A stretch of DNA of 41,868 nt from a virus: the IMG/VR virus record IMGVR_UViG_3300005471_000261, positions 1 to 41,868 of that record, one strand, 5' to 3'. The notes under the pieces were generated by a model, which had not been told where the DNA came from, searched no databases, and saw nothing but the letters and a program-made list of their open reading frames with translations. Below, in pieces: positions 1 to 8,100 of the stretch (positions within the stretch are counted from its first letter, which is position 1; each line of letters starts with the position of its first letter). A program made the translations under genes and the position numbers.

Positions 1-1
1 A

Positions 2-208
2 GTCGCCGAGGCGGCGCTGAGGTTGGCGAACTTCGAACTTCAGTTGCCGGTGGTCGGGTCGGAGGGTATCGAGGTCGACGACGTGGTGACGGTCGTGACG
101 TGCCTCAACGACACCGACCTGGTGGGCCGGACGTTCGTCGTCACCGGGGCGTCGAGGAAGTCGCACGCGACTACGCGGAAGCTGCCCATGCTCGAGATCC
201 TGAGCTGA
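2..208 (+). CDS. C-terminal part of a head-tail connector-like protein (DUF6093-like), cut by the window edge
   Basis: The reading frame is open from the first bases of the window, so the start lies to the left; 68 residues are visible. The visible part ends with a beta-rich stretch (VGRTFVVTGAS, then an Arg/Lys-rich turn and LPMLEIL). I associate this pattern with the C-terminus of the DUF6093 family found between capsid and tail genes of actinophages. Position supports this: the next genes are a gp10-like protein and a tail terminator, so a head-completion or adaptor role is expected. Only the tail of the protein is seen, so the family name is tentative. Confidence 0.55.
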   Translation, partial: VAEAALRLANFELQLPVVGSEGIEVDDVVTVVTCLNDTDLVGRTFVVTGASRKSHATTRKLPMLEILS

Positions 209-210
209 TC

Positions 211-612
211 ATGGGCCTCAAGGTCAACGGCATGGACGACTGGCTGGCCGACCTGCGCTCGCTGCCGGAGCGGGCGCCGAAGGTGTTCCGCCGAATCGTG
301 GAACGCGCAGGCGTGCAGATCAAGAAGGACTGGCGCGCGCGCTGGCGGGCGATCTCCACAGACCACGGCCACATCCCGCACCTGATCCGGGGTGTCAGCT
401 ACGACATCACCGAGCACGGATCCGACTTCTCGCTTGAGGTCGGCGTCGATCCGAAGAACCGGCAAGCATTCCTGTCCAAGATCATCACCTACGGGACGTT
501 GACCTCGGCTCCGCACGACGCCGGCCAAGCTGCTCTGGACGCCGAGCTACCGAAGTTCGAGCGGGCCGTCGGGAAGGCCGCCGCCGATCTGCTCGAGGGC
601 GGCAAGCCTTGA
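211..612 (+). CDS. HK97 gp10-like head-tail joining/tail completion protein
   Basis: A 133-residue protein starting at ATG 211, two bases after the upstream stop. The same frame extends upstream, but that part only overlaps the previous gene. The N-terminal half is a charged helix with the pattern ERAPKVFRRIVERAGVQIKKDWR, as in gp10-like proteins, followed by a strand-rich section and a C-terminal helix. It sits between the connector fragment and the tail terminator, the normal place for this family in siphophages. Its role would be to complete the head-tail interface. The stop overlaps the TTG start of the next gene. Confidence 0.65.
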   Translation: MGLKVNGMDDWLADLRSLPERAPKVFRRIVERAGVQIKKDWRARWRAISTDHGHIPHLIRGVSYDITEHGSDFSLEVGVDPKNRQAFLSKIITYGTLTSAPHDAGQAALDAELPKFERAVGKAAADLLEGGKP

Positions 613-1025
613 CGGACCAACTCGACGAGCTGCACGCGCAGGTCGCGTTCACCGCCCTGGCCGCGAACGCGAACCTCATCCACGTCTTCGATGGCGTCGT
701 CCCCAGCCCCACGCCGGACCCGCCGTACGTGCTGATCTACACCCGGATCTCCTGGCCCCGCGATGGCATCGGCACCGCCCTGTCCGCGACGCAGAAGACG
801 ATTACCTGCACCTACACCTGCCACTGCGTCGGCCTGTCCCCCCGCGCCGCCCGGGGCGTGCAGATGGAAGTCCGGGCCACGCTGCTCAACCTGCGCCCCG
901 TCGTCAGCGGGCGCAACTGCGGCCCGCTCAAACAGGACGAGCAGCTGGAGCCTGACCGCGACGAGTCCACCGGCCGGCTCGTGGTCGACGCAATCTCGAC
1001 CTATTCGTACACAAGCACCGGCTGA
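609..1025 (+). CDS. Tail terminator/tail completion protein (gpU or DUF3168-like)
   Basis: 138 residues from a TTG start that overlaps the upstream stop by 4 nt (TTGA), a translational-coupling arrangement. An alpha/beta protein: an N-terminal helix, the strand PPYVLIYTR, a central CTYTCHCVGLSPRAARGVQ section in which the helix follows a strand, and a C-terminal VVDAISTYSYTST strand. This order matches proteins that cap the tail tube and join it to the connector. Position just before the tail tube gene fits. No enzymatic residues are expected. An alternative is a second head-tail closure protein. Confidence 0.6.
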   Translation: MTDQLDELHAQVAFTALAANANLIHVFDGVVPSPTPDPPYVLIYTRISWPRDGIGTALSATQKTITCTYTCHCVGLSPRAARGVQMEVRATLLNLRPVVSGRNCGPLKQDEQLEPDRDESTGRLVVDAISTYSYTSTG

Positions 1026-1062
1026 GTCCGGCCCTCACCCATCCACATAGGAGGCGCGTCGG

Positions 1063-1410
1063 ATGACGCTGCAAGGATCCCAAACGGTCGCGCCGCCCTC
1101 CAGCGGTGTCCTGACCACGCCAGCCGCGCTCACACCGGCCGCGACCGACACCATCTCGGCGGACTCGTTCGGCCCCAACGGTCTGATCATGTTCGTGGTC
1201 ACCACCGGTACGACCACCGACGTGACCGTGCTGGACCCGACGCTGACCCAGCAGGGCTACGCCGGCACAGTCCCGTCGCTGGTCGGTACGGCCACCGGGC
1301 ACCGTGCGGTGTTCATTCCGCGCACGGCCATCAACTACGCCACCGGCGTCGCCTCGGTCACATTCTCCGGGGCGCGCACCGGGGTTACCTACTACCTTCT
1401 AAAGGTGTAG
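1063..1410 (+). CDS. Small beta-rich structural protein, function unknown
   Basis: 115 residues. ATG 1063 is preceded by a perfect Shine-Dalgarno sequence, AGGAGG at 1049-1054, the strongest one in the tail block, so high expression is likely. The sequence is rich in Thr, Ala, Gly and Val, with repeated short strands (DTISADSFGPNGLIMFVV, TTDVTVLDP, YYLLKV at the end) and no Cys. Proteins of this length and character occur between the terminator and tail tube genes of many actinophages and may be decoration or minor tail proteins. The function is not established. The strong ribosome site is the main clue to an abundant virion component. Confidence 0.65.
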   Translation: MTLQGSQTVAPPSSGVLTTPAALTPAATDTISADSFGPNGLIMFVVTTGTTTDVTVLDPTLTQQGYAGTVPSLVGTATGHRAVFIPRTAINYATGVASVTFSGARTGVTYYLLKV

Positions 1411-1413
1411 ATC

Positions 1414-1644
1414 ATGTTCGCCGTGGTCCGGCATCCGGACATCGAAACCGTCGGCATCGTTCCGCAGGCCGCCTTCGAGATGCACCAGGCGAAGGGCTTC
1501 TACCGCGTCTCCGAGTGGCGGGACAGCCCGTCCGACTTCTACCTCCCCGACTACGCCGACGGTGTCGACCTCGACGCCCCGGAGCCCGAGCCTGCGCCGG
1601 TCAAGAAGCCGGCCAAGAAGAGCGATGAGGAGAGCAGCGAATGA
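1414..1644 (+). CDS. Small protein with charged C-terminal tail, unknown
   Basis: 76 residues, starting 3 nt after the previous stop and ending with an ATGA overlap into the major tail gene. The first 50 residues are compact and aromatic (FAVVRHPDIETVGIVPQ, then GFYRVSEW, DFYLPDY). The last 25 are disordered and alternate acidic, Pro and Lys residues (PEPEPAPVKKPAKK, DEESSE). The extreme C-terminal charge pattern recalls flexible tails of small virion or assembly proteins. I do not recognise a family. Co-translation with the major tail protein suggests a role in tail or head-tail assembly. Confidence 0.65.
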   Translation: MFAVVRHPDIETVGIVPQAAFEMHQAKGFYRVSEWRDSPSDFYLPDYADGVDLDAPEPEPAPVKKPAKKSDEESSE

Positions 1645-2144
1645 GCGTCGTCATCATCGACGGGCGTGTCCGGGTCTACTGGCTGACGGCGTGCAGCAAC
1701 ATCGCCCTGCCAACCGTGGCGGAGCTCAACGCCGGCACCAACCTGACCTCGTACATCAACCCGGACGGGCTGGACATCGGCAACACGACGGGCAAAGTCA
1801 ACGTGGGCAACGTCGGTAGCACCTTCACGCTTGAGCGGATGGGCAGGCGCAACCCGACGGTGTCCCTGACCTGCCACCACGACGCCACCACCGGCTCCAC
1901 CGATCCGGCGTGGAACCTGCTCGTCTACCGGGCGACCGGATTCTTGGCCGTGCGTATGGGTGTGGACACGACGACCGCGTGGACGATCGGGCAGGGCGCC
2001 GGTGGCACGACGGGCTCGGTGGAGATGTTCCCGGTGGAATGTGGCGAGTACATGAACGTCAAGCCGCAGCTGGACGGCAGCTGGGACTTCACCGTCGACC
2101 TCGGCGTCTACCTCGACCCGAACAAGCGATCTGTGGTTGCCTGA
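1641..2144 (+). CDS. Major tail (tube) protein
   Basis: 167 residues, ATGA-coupled to the upstream gene. Beta-rich with few charged residues: an N-terminal strand VIIDGRVRVYWL, a central GSTFTLERMGRRNPTVSLTC strand pair, and a C-terminal WDFTVDLGVYLDPNKR strand ending with a short basic tail. Length, composition and the position directly before the tail assembly chaperones and tape measure are those of siphophage tail tube subunits. The protein would polymerise as rings around the tape measure. No Ig-like C-terminal extension is present. Confidence 0.75.
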   Translation: MSVVIIDGRVRVYWLTACSNIALPTVAELNAGTNLTSYINPDGLDIGNTTGKVNVGNVGSTFTLERMGRRNPTVSLTCHHDATTGSTDPAWNLLVYRATGFLAVRMGVDTTTAWTIGQGAGGTTGSVEMFPVECGEYMNVKPQLDGSWDFTVDLGVYLDPNKRSVVA

Positions 2145-2668
2145 TGGGTCGCTCCTTCGACGACATTCGCAAACTGGCTTCGCTCGCCACCGACACCGTT
2201 CCGCTATGCCTCGCCGGGGATCTGCTCGAGCAACTCGGCCAGCTCGAGCGGCAACTGGCCGACGCCCAACCGGCGACCAACCTCGAAGGCGTCTCGCCGA
2301 AGCGGGCCATCGCGGAGCGGATCGTCGAACTGCAGGAGGCGATGCGCGAGGCGACGGTCGACTTCCACCTCCGGGCGATGCCGAGCCGGGAATGGACGGC
2401 CTTCTACCTCGACCAGCCGGAGCGCACCGAGGGCGAACCCGCCAAGGACTGGGAGGCTCGCTACTTCCCGTGGCGGGCTGAACTGGTGGCCCGCACCTGT
2501 GTCGACCCGGAGATGACCGTCGAGCAGGTCGTTGAGTTGGCCGACCTGCTCCACTTCCACGCCTGGGCGATCCTCGCCGGCCGCGCCTACATGCTCAACA
2601 TGGGCGAGGTTGATGTCCCAAACTCCGAAGCCGCCTCCGTACTGAGCCAGGACTCAGAGACGACGTAG
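2144..2668 (+). CDS. Tail assembly chaperone, short (unshifted) form
   Basis: 174 residues. The ATG at 2144 shares one base with the stop of the major tail gene; the frame is open further upstream but only as a shadow of that gene. Mostly helical and acidic, with Leu-rich helices (LLEQLGQLERQLA, then IAERIVELQEAMREA) and the pattern MPSREWTAFYL followed by EQVVELADLLHFHAWAILAG. This is the gpG-like chaperone that holds the tape measure during assembly. The position between tube and tape measure genes supports the role. The last 15 codons lie beyond the slippery heptamer and are replaced in the shifted product. Confidence 0.75.
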   Translation: MGRSFDDIRKLASLATDTVPLCLAGDLLEQLGQLERQLADAQPATNLEGVSPKRAIAERIVELQEAMREATVDFHLRAMPSREWTAFYLDQPERTEGEPAKDWEARYFPWRAELVARTCVDPEMTVEQVVELADLLHFHAWAILAGRAYMLNMGEVDVPNSEAASVLSQDSETT

Positions 2669-3006
2669 AGGCGGCGACCGAGGCCGGCACCAGCTACAGC
2701 GTCTTCCGCGGCGCCCAGCTCACCACCGAAACCACGTACGAGTACGAAGATGGCCTGCTGGTCCGTGGTTGGACTGTTTCCGATCCGGAGTGGACGGACA
2801 CGGATCGCGGGCTGCTGCTGGCGTTGCGGGCCGAGCGGGCCGAGACCTGCCCGATGTGCGGGCATCTCATGTCCGAGTGCCGCGATCCGAAGACGAAGGG
2901 CACGTGGACGGTCACCGAGGTCATCTGCGAGGCGTCACGGGTGGCGCAGGCGACAGCCGAGAACTCCCGATCTCGCGGTGCATCGTTCATGACCCGACGC
3001 ACCTGA
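2144..3006 (+). CDS. Tail assembly chaperone, -1 frameshifted long form (gpGT-like)
   Basis: Predicted product of a -1 ribosomal frameshift at CCCAAAC (2617-2623). The first 160 codons are shared with the short form. Reading then continues from 2623 in the -1 frame to the TGA at 3004-3006, adding 127 residues (287 in total). The second part has no good start of its own: its frame is closed upstream by TGA 2611-2613, just before the heptamer. It contains CPMCGHLMSECRD, a possible metal-binding or structural Cys/His cluster, and an Arg/Ser-rich end. The arrangement matches lambda gpG/gpGT and most siphophages. The shift efficiency is unknown. Confidence 0.7.
2617..2623 (+). promoter_or_regulatory. 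Programmed -1 ribosomal frameshift slippery heptamer C CCA AAC
   Basis: In the frame of the upstream gene the heptamer is read as CCA AAC preceded by C, an exact X XXY YYZ pattern. Re-pairing gives CCC AAA and enters the frame that stays open to 3006. A small stem (CTGAG at 2642-2646 with CTCAG at 2653-2657) lies 18 nt downstream and the zero-frame stop is at 2666-2668. This position, inside the chaperone gene between tube and tape measure, is where such signals are conserved among long-tailed phages. Confidence 0.75.
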
Positions 3007-3007
3007 C

Positions 3008-3022
3008 GGGAGGTGCGCCATT
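3008..3022 (+). promoter_or_regulatory. Shine-Dalgarno deciding a non-canonical ATT start for the tape measure gene
   Basis: GGGAGG (3008-3013) is followed by 6 nt and then ATT in the tape-measure frame. The frame is open only from 2993, after a stop at 2990-2992, and contains no ATG, GTG or TTG before 3107. ATT is a rare start codon known from autoregulated infC genes, so the assignment is an inference from spacing and the lack of alternatives. Confidence 0.55.
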
Positions 3023-5137
3023 CCGCGCAAAGTAGCGGTAGAGGCAACTCTCGAAGCTGCGAAGTATCTCGCCGCTGCGAAGGCCGTAGAGCATTCGACC
3101 GCGGCGATGGACGAAGAGATGAAGGAACTCGACAAGTCCATCGACAAAGTGGACCGGGACCTGGCCGAGTTGGCGGCAGAGTCGGTTGCGGCGAGCGCGG
3201 CGATGAAGTCCCTCGACGCGCAAACCAACAAGGCCAGCAGGTCGATGGACGGCCTGAGCCGCAACGTCGAGGACGTCGAGCAGAGCATCGACGGCGCCAC
3301 GAAGTCCGTCCGGACCCACGGCGAGCAGGTCCGCATTCTGCGTGCGGAGTATGAGCAGACGACGAAGCGGATCGCCGAACTCGACGCCCAGTTCCTCGCC
3401 GGCGGCGACGGCAAGGCCATCGAGAAGAGTCTGCGCGAGCAACGGTCGCATCTGGCCGCGATCCAGCGGATCGCGAGGGAAATCCAGCGCACCACGGGCA
3501 CGAAGTTCAGCCTCACCGGCGACGACAGTAAGCCGATCACGGGTGTGCTCGAAGGCATTTTGGGCGGCATCCCGCAGTTGGGCGGAGTTCCGCCCCAACT
3601 GGTCGCCGGTGGTGTGGCCATCGGTGCGGCTATCGCGCCGGGCATTTCCGCGGCCGTGGCCGGGGCTCTTGTTGGAACGGTCGGGGCCGGCGGCATCGTC
3701 GGCGGTGCGCTGCTGGCGTCGCAGGATCTGCGGGTGCGTGCTGCCTTCGGGGATCTTAAGGAAACCTTTCTGCAGACGATGGAACCCGCGGCGGCGGCGT
3801 TCGTCGAGCCGGTCACGAAGTCCGTAGACGTACTCAAGGCTTATCTCGCTGGCGGAACGATTCAGTCTGTCATCCGGTCTGCTGCCCCGATGACCGACGA
3901 ATGGATCAACGGCATCATCGGGTTCATCGACAAGACCTCGGAAGGTCTCGACGTCGCCATCGACCGCTCGCAGCCGCTGTTCGACATGTGGGAGAAGGAG
4001 CTACCGGAGACAGGCAAGGCCGTCGGGGAGTTCTTCCGGTCCATCTCGGCCGACTCACCCGGCGCGGCCGCAGGTCTGAAAACGCTGTTCGACGTCCTCC
4101 AGGAAGGCACCCGTGAGACCGGCGACGCTATCGGCGGCCTCACCATCCTGAACCACCTGCTGACCTTCCCCGGCGCATCCGAGGGCCTACTGGATGTGAT
4201 CCCGTGGACCGGGTTCATCGGGATCATTGGCCGCATCGGCAAGGGTCCGGAGATCCAGTCCGCTGGCCAGTACATGACTGGCTTCGTCAACACGACCAAG
4301 TTGGCGTCGGCGGCCCTGATCGAGGAGCAAACCGCTCTTCGCCAGACCGAACAGAAGACACGCGACCTTGCCATCGCCCAACTCGACGCGACGGCGAAGG
4401 CGCGGGACCTGAAAGACGCCTGGAACGAACTCCACGGCGCGCAGATGTCCCTGGACGAGTCGCTGAAGCGCGCCTACGACGGACTGAAGCAGGTCGAAGC
4501 CGCCTTCCAGGGCGCCGGCAGCGACTCCGTGAAGGGCGACAGCCAGAGCGCGGTCGACCGGCGGTACGCGCTGGAGCAGGAGGCTACAGCTGCTATCGCC
4601 GTGGCCCAGGCGTACCTGGACATGACCGGCGACGCGGCTGGCGCGCAGAAGAAGCTCGACGACTTCAAGAAGAAGGCCGAGGAGGCGACTGGGGCGACCG
4701 GCGCCGCCCGGAAAGAAGTCGACAAACTTGCGGACTCGCTGTTCAGGTTGCCGACCAAGCGGGACATCTTCGTGACGACCTACATCCGGACGGTCGAAGG
4801 TGACTTCCGCTCTGGCGAGCGGGACTCGAGCGGGCGTCCGGTCGCGGCCGGTATCGACACCCGCGCCGAGGGCGGTCCGCTCGACTACGGCACGCCCTAC
4901 CTGTTCGGGGAGAAGGGCCCGGAGGTCGGCGTCTTCGGTCCCCGCGGCGGCCAGATGTACTCCAGCGCCGACTCCCGGAACCTGACCCGGGCGTGGGCCG
5001 GTGGAGGAGGCGGCGACGCCCGGCCGGTGGTCATCAACGTGTCGGGCAGGGCCACCGCCGCCGATCTGATCGAGACCATCAACACCGAGGTTCAGGCCCG
5101 CGGCGGCCGCCTGGCCGTACTGGGGCTCAAGGGCTAG
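3020..5137 (+). CDS. Tape measure protein (apparent ATT start)
   Basis: 705 residues if translation starts at ATT 3020, 676 if at the first ATG (3107). ATT 3020 is favoured: GGGAGG at 3008-3013 sits 6 nt upstream, the 29 extra codons look coding (PRKVAVEATLEAAKYLAAA), and ATG 3107 has no ribosome site. The N-terminal 130 residues form a charged coiled coil. Residues of about 185-240 are a Gly/Ala-rich hydrophobic section, probably the membrane-inserting part. The remainder alternates helices with a Gly-rich linker before a compact C-terminal domain (PVVINVSGRATAADLIETI). It determines tail length and helps DNA entry. It is short for a tape measure, so a short tail is predicted. Confidence 0.85.
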   Translation: MPRKVAVEATLEAAKYLAAAKAVEHSTAAMDEEMKELDKSIDKVDRDLAELAAESVAASAAMKSLDAQTNKASRSMDGLSRNVEDVEQSIDGATKSVRTHGEQVRILRAEYEQTTKRIAELDAQFLAGGDGKAIEKSLREQRSHLAAIQRIAREIQRTTGTKFSLTGDDSKPITGVLEGILGGIPQLGGVPPQLVAGGVAIGAAIAPGISAAVAGALVGTVGAGGIVGGALLASQDLRVRAAFGDLKETFLQTMEPAAAAFVEPVTKSVDVLKAYLAGGTIQSVIRSAAPMTDEWINGIIGFIDKTSEGLDVAIDRSQPLFDMWEKELPETGKAVGEFFRSISADSPGAAAGLKTLFDVLQEGTRETGDAIGGLTILNHLLTFPGASEGLLDVIPWTGFIGIIGRIGKGPEIQSAGQYMTGFVNTTKLASAALIEEQTALRQTEQKTRDLAIAQLDATAKARDLKDAWNELHGAQMSLDESLKRAYDGLKQVEAAFQGAGSDSVKGDSQSAVDRRYALEQEATAAIAVAQAYLDMTGDAAGAQKKLDDFKKKAEEATGATGAARKEVDKLADSLFRLPTKRDIFVTTYIRTVEGDFRSGERDSSGRPVAAGIDTRAEGGPLDYGTPYLFGEKGPEVGVFGPRGGQMYSSADSRNLTRAWAGGGGGDARPVVINVSGRATAADLIETINTEVQARGGRLAVLGLKG

Positions 5138-8100
5138 ATGGCTGTCGCGTTCCGCTCCAGCCAGAGCGTCACCAACGGCACCGCCGGCACGTCGGTAACC
5201 GTCGCCAAGCCGGTCGGGATCGTGGACACGGGGGCGAATCCGGACCGCGACCACCTGTTCGCGTTCATCTCCGCCGCCGGTACACCGACCATCACCCCGC
5301 CGGCCGGGTGGACGCTGATCGACTCGGTGGCGTCCGGGTCGGCGGTGACGCTGTGGGTGTACCGCAAGCTGGCCTCGTCCGAGGGCGCCAACTGGACGTG
5401 GACGCTCGGTACGTCGCTGCGTAACTGGGGCGTGGTAGGCGCCTACACGGGCGTGGATCCGGACAGTCCACTGTTCGCGACCGCCGAGGATTCGACCCTG
5501 ACGGGGTCGCTGTCGCTGGCCAACGACAGCACCCTCACCGCGTCGGGGCTGTATGTCACAGCCTCGGCCGCGACCCGCACCGCGTCGGGTGTCGCGACGA
5601 CGTGGACGGCCACAGACTTCGACGGCCTGACCGTCAGCGAACGCGCCGACCTTTCCACCAACGCGGGCGCCGGCACCGACATCTCGGGCGTCGTGGCCGA
5701 CGTGTCCTGGCCGCAGCCCTACCCGAACAACGTGATCTCCACGACCACGGCGTCGCAGACCCAGACCGCCGGCGTGTCCGAAACCCTGTCGCTGGCGCCG
5801 TACTTCGTCCCCTACGGCGGGGGTGTCGCCAGCACAGGCCTCGTGGTCGAAGCCGCCTTCGGGGTTGACCCAGACTCGGACTCGTCGGCGTGGACATGGA
5901 CAGCCCTGTCGGCGTATGTCCACGAGCCGGCCAAGGTGGTGCTTCGCCACGGCCGATCCAACCGGTCCTCGGTGGCCGCCCCGAGCGAGTTGCGCATCAC
6001 GCTGATCAACCTGGCCGGCGAGTTCACCAGCCCGACCGGGGCGTACGCGGCGCAGATGATCCGGAACCTGCCGATCCGGGTGAGGCTCAACGGGTTCGGC
6101 GTCTCCGTCGGCGGCGCCGGCTACCACCGCGGCACGTTCTTCCTGTCGTCGCTGCGCCCGCGCTGGGACGCGGACCTCAACTTCGTCGACATCGTCGCCA
6201 ACGGTCGGCTACGCAGGGTGCAGCAGCGCGAAGAGCCGCTGAAGTCGGCGGCCTACACCGCGATCGCCCGCATGCCCGCCACGGCCGGCCGGGCGACACC
6301 GGTGGCGTACTGGCCGTTTGAGGACGAGTCCGAGGCAACCACGGCGGCGTCGGCGGTGCCGGGCGTCAACCCGGCCCAGGTCACGCTGGTCAGTTTCGGC
6401 GCCGACTCCAGCGTGGTGGGTTCCGCGCCGTTGGCGACGGTAGGACCGTCGTCCGGCATCACAGCACTGGTCCCCTCCTACGCCCCGACCGGTACGTGGA
6501 CGGTCATGTTCGTGGCCAACGTCCCGTCGGAGCCGTCGGCGGCGTTCGGCCTCCTGGGCTGGTACACGACCGGCACCGCCGTCGCCTGGCAGGTGACCGT
6601 GGAGCCCGGCACGCCCAGCACCGTGCACATCAAAGCCCAGAACGCCGCCGGCACGTTCGTCCTCGACGACGCAGTCAACATCGACGAGGCCACCTTCTTC
6701 GGCAAGCCCCAGTTCTGGCGGATCACCGCCACACAGAACGGCACCGGGGTCGACTACAACCAGACCTTCGAGGGCTTCAGCGGCGGCGTCATCTCCGGGG
6801 CCGGCAACAGCGGCACCCTCGCCGCCTTCACTGCCGGGAACGTGGCCCGGTTCAACCTGTCGCCCCAGGCGGGTACGACCCCGTCCACGGCGTTGGGGCA
6901 CGTCGCGCTGCACACTCTGGCCGGTGCTGATGGCACGTTCACCGCTACCGCGGTCCTGGCCGCGAACACGGGCGAAACCCCGTGGCTGCGGTTCAACCGG
7001 CTCTGCGACGAGCAGGCCATCCCCAACACGTACGACGTCAGCGACAACGTCGACCTGCAGATGGGCCCGCAGGGCATCGCGTCGTTCATGAACCTCATCC
7101 GCGAGTGCGAGACCGTCGAGGGTTGTGTCATCACCGACTCCGGCACGAACGTCGGTGAGACCGGGGTGCTGTGGTTCCCGGCCCGTGACGACCGGGACAA
7201 CGCCGCCGCCGCCCTGACGTTGGACGTGGCGCTCGGTCAGGTCGCCCCCGACTTCCAGCCGATCCTCGACGACCAGGACATCGTCAACGACTCCGAGGTT
7301 TCCCGCACCGACGGCTCCAGTGCCCGCGTCACCGACGAGGCGTCGATCGCCAAGGAAGGCCGCGTCAAGGAGCAGGTCACCGTCAACACCGAGGACGACC
7401 GTTTCCTCGCCGACCTCGCCGGCTGGCGGGTCAACCTCGGCACCGTGCAGGGTATGCGGTTCCCGTCGGTGACCTGGAACCTGCGCCAACCCAACACTGC
7501 CAGCCTGGCTGAGGCCTGGGTCAACATGCTGCTGTTCCAGCGCCTCGACATCCTCAACCCACCGCCGCAGTACCCGCCGGACGACATCGCCACCATCCTC
7601 GAGGGCTACACGGAGACCATCTCCAGCGACACGTGGACCGTCACCGGGAACCTCAGCCCGTATGACCCGAACCACGTCATCGTGCTGGCCGCTCCGACCG
7701 GCGACACGTCGGAGTTCCTGGGGCGCCTCGCCGGCGATCCGAACTGTGCGCTGCGGGCGGCGATCAGCAACTCGGCCACGTCGCTGCTCGTCGACCCGAA
7801 CCGCTACCGCTGGTCCACTACCGCCGACGACTTCCCGATGGACATCCGCCTCGGCGGCGAGGTCGTCACCCTGTCCGGCATCGCCACCACCGCGGGGACG
7901 TTCGTCGCCGCCGGAGCGGGGAGCTCGGCCGACAACGCCGCCGTCTCGCCCGCGCTGTACGCCGGCAACACCGCCGGGGACCTGATCGTCGTCGTGGCCG
8001 CGATCCGCTCCTCGGGCACGGGGACGCTTGTCACGCCCACCGAGTACACCCGACTCACGAAGGCCTTCGGCGCGACCGACAACGTGCAGGTGTTCGTCAA

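Noticed and set aside
4187-6127. Long open frame on the minus strand across the tape measure and minor tail genes
   Set aside because: It crosses two well-supported plus-strand genes; composition (Arg, Gly, Val runs) is that of antisense frames in G+C-rich DNA and no motif is seen.
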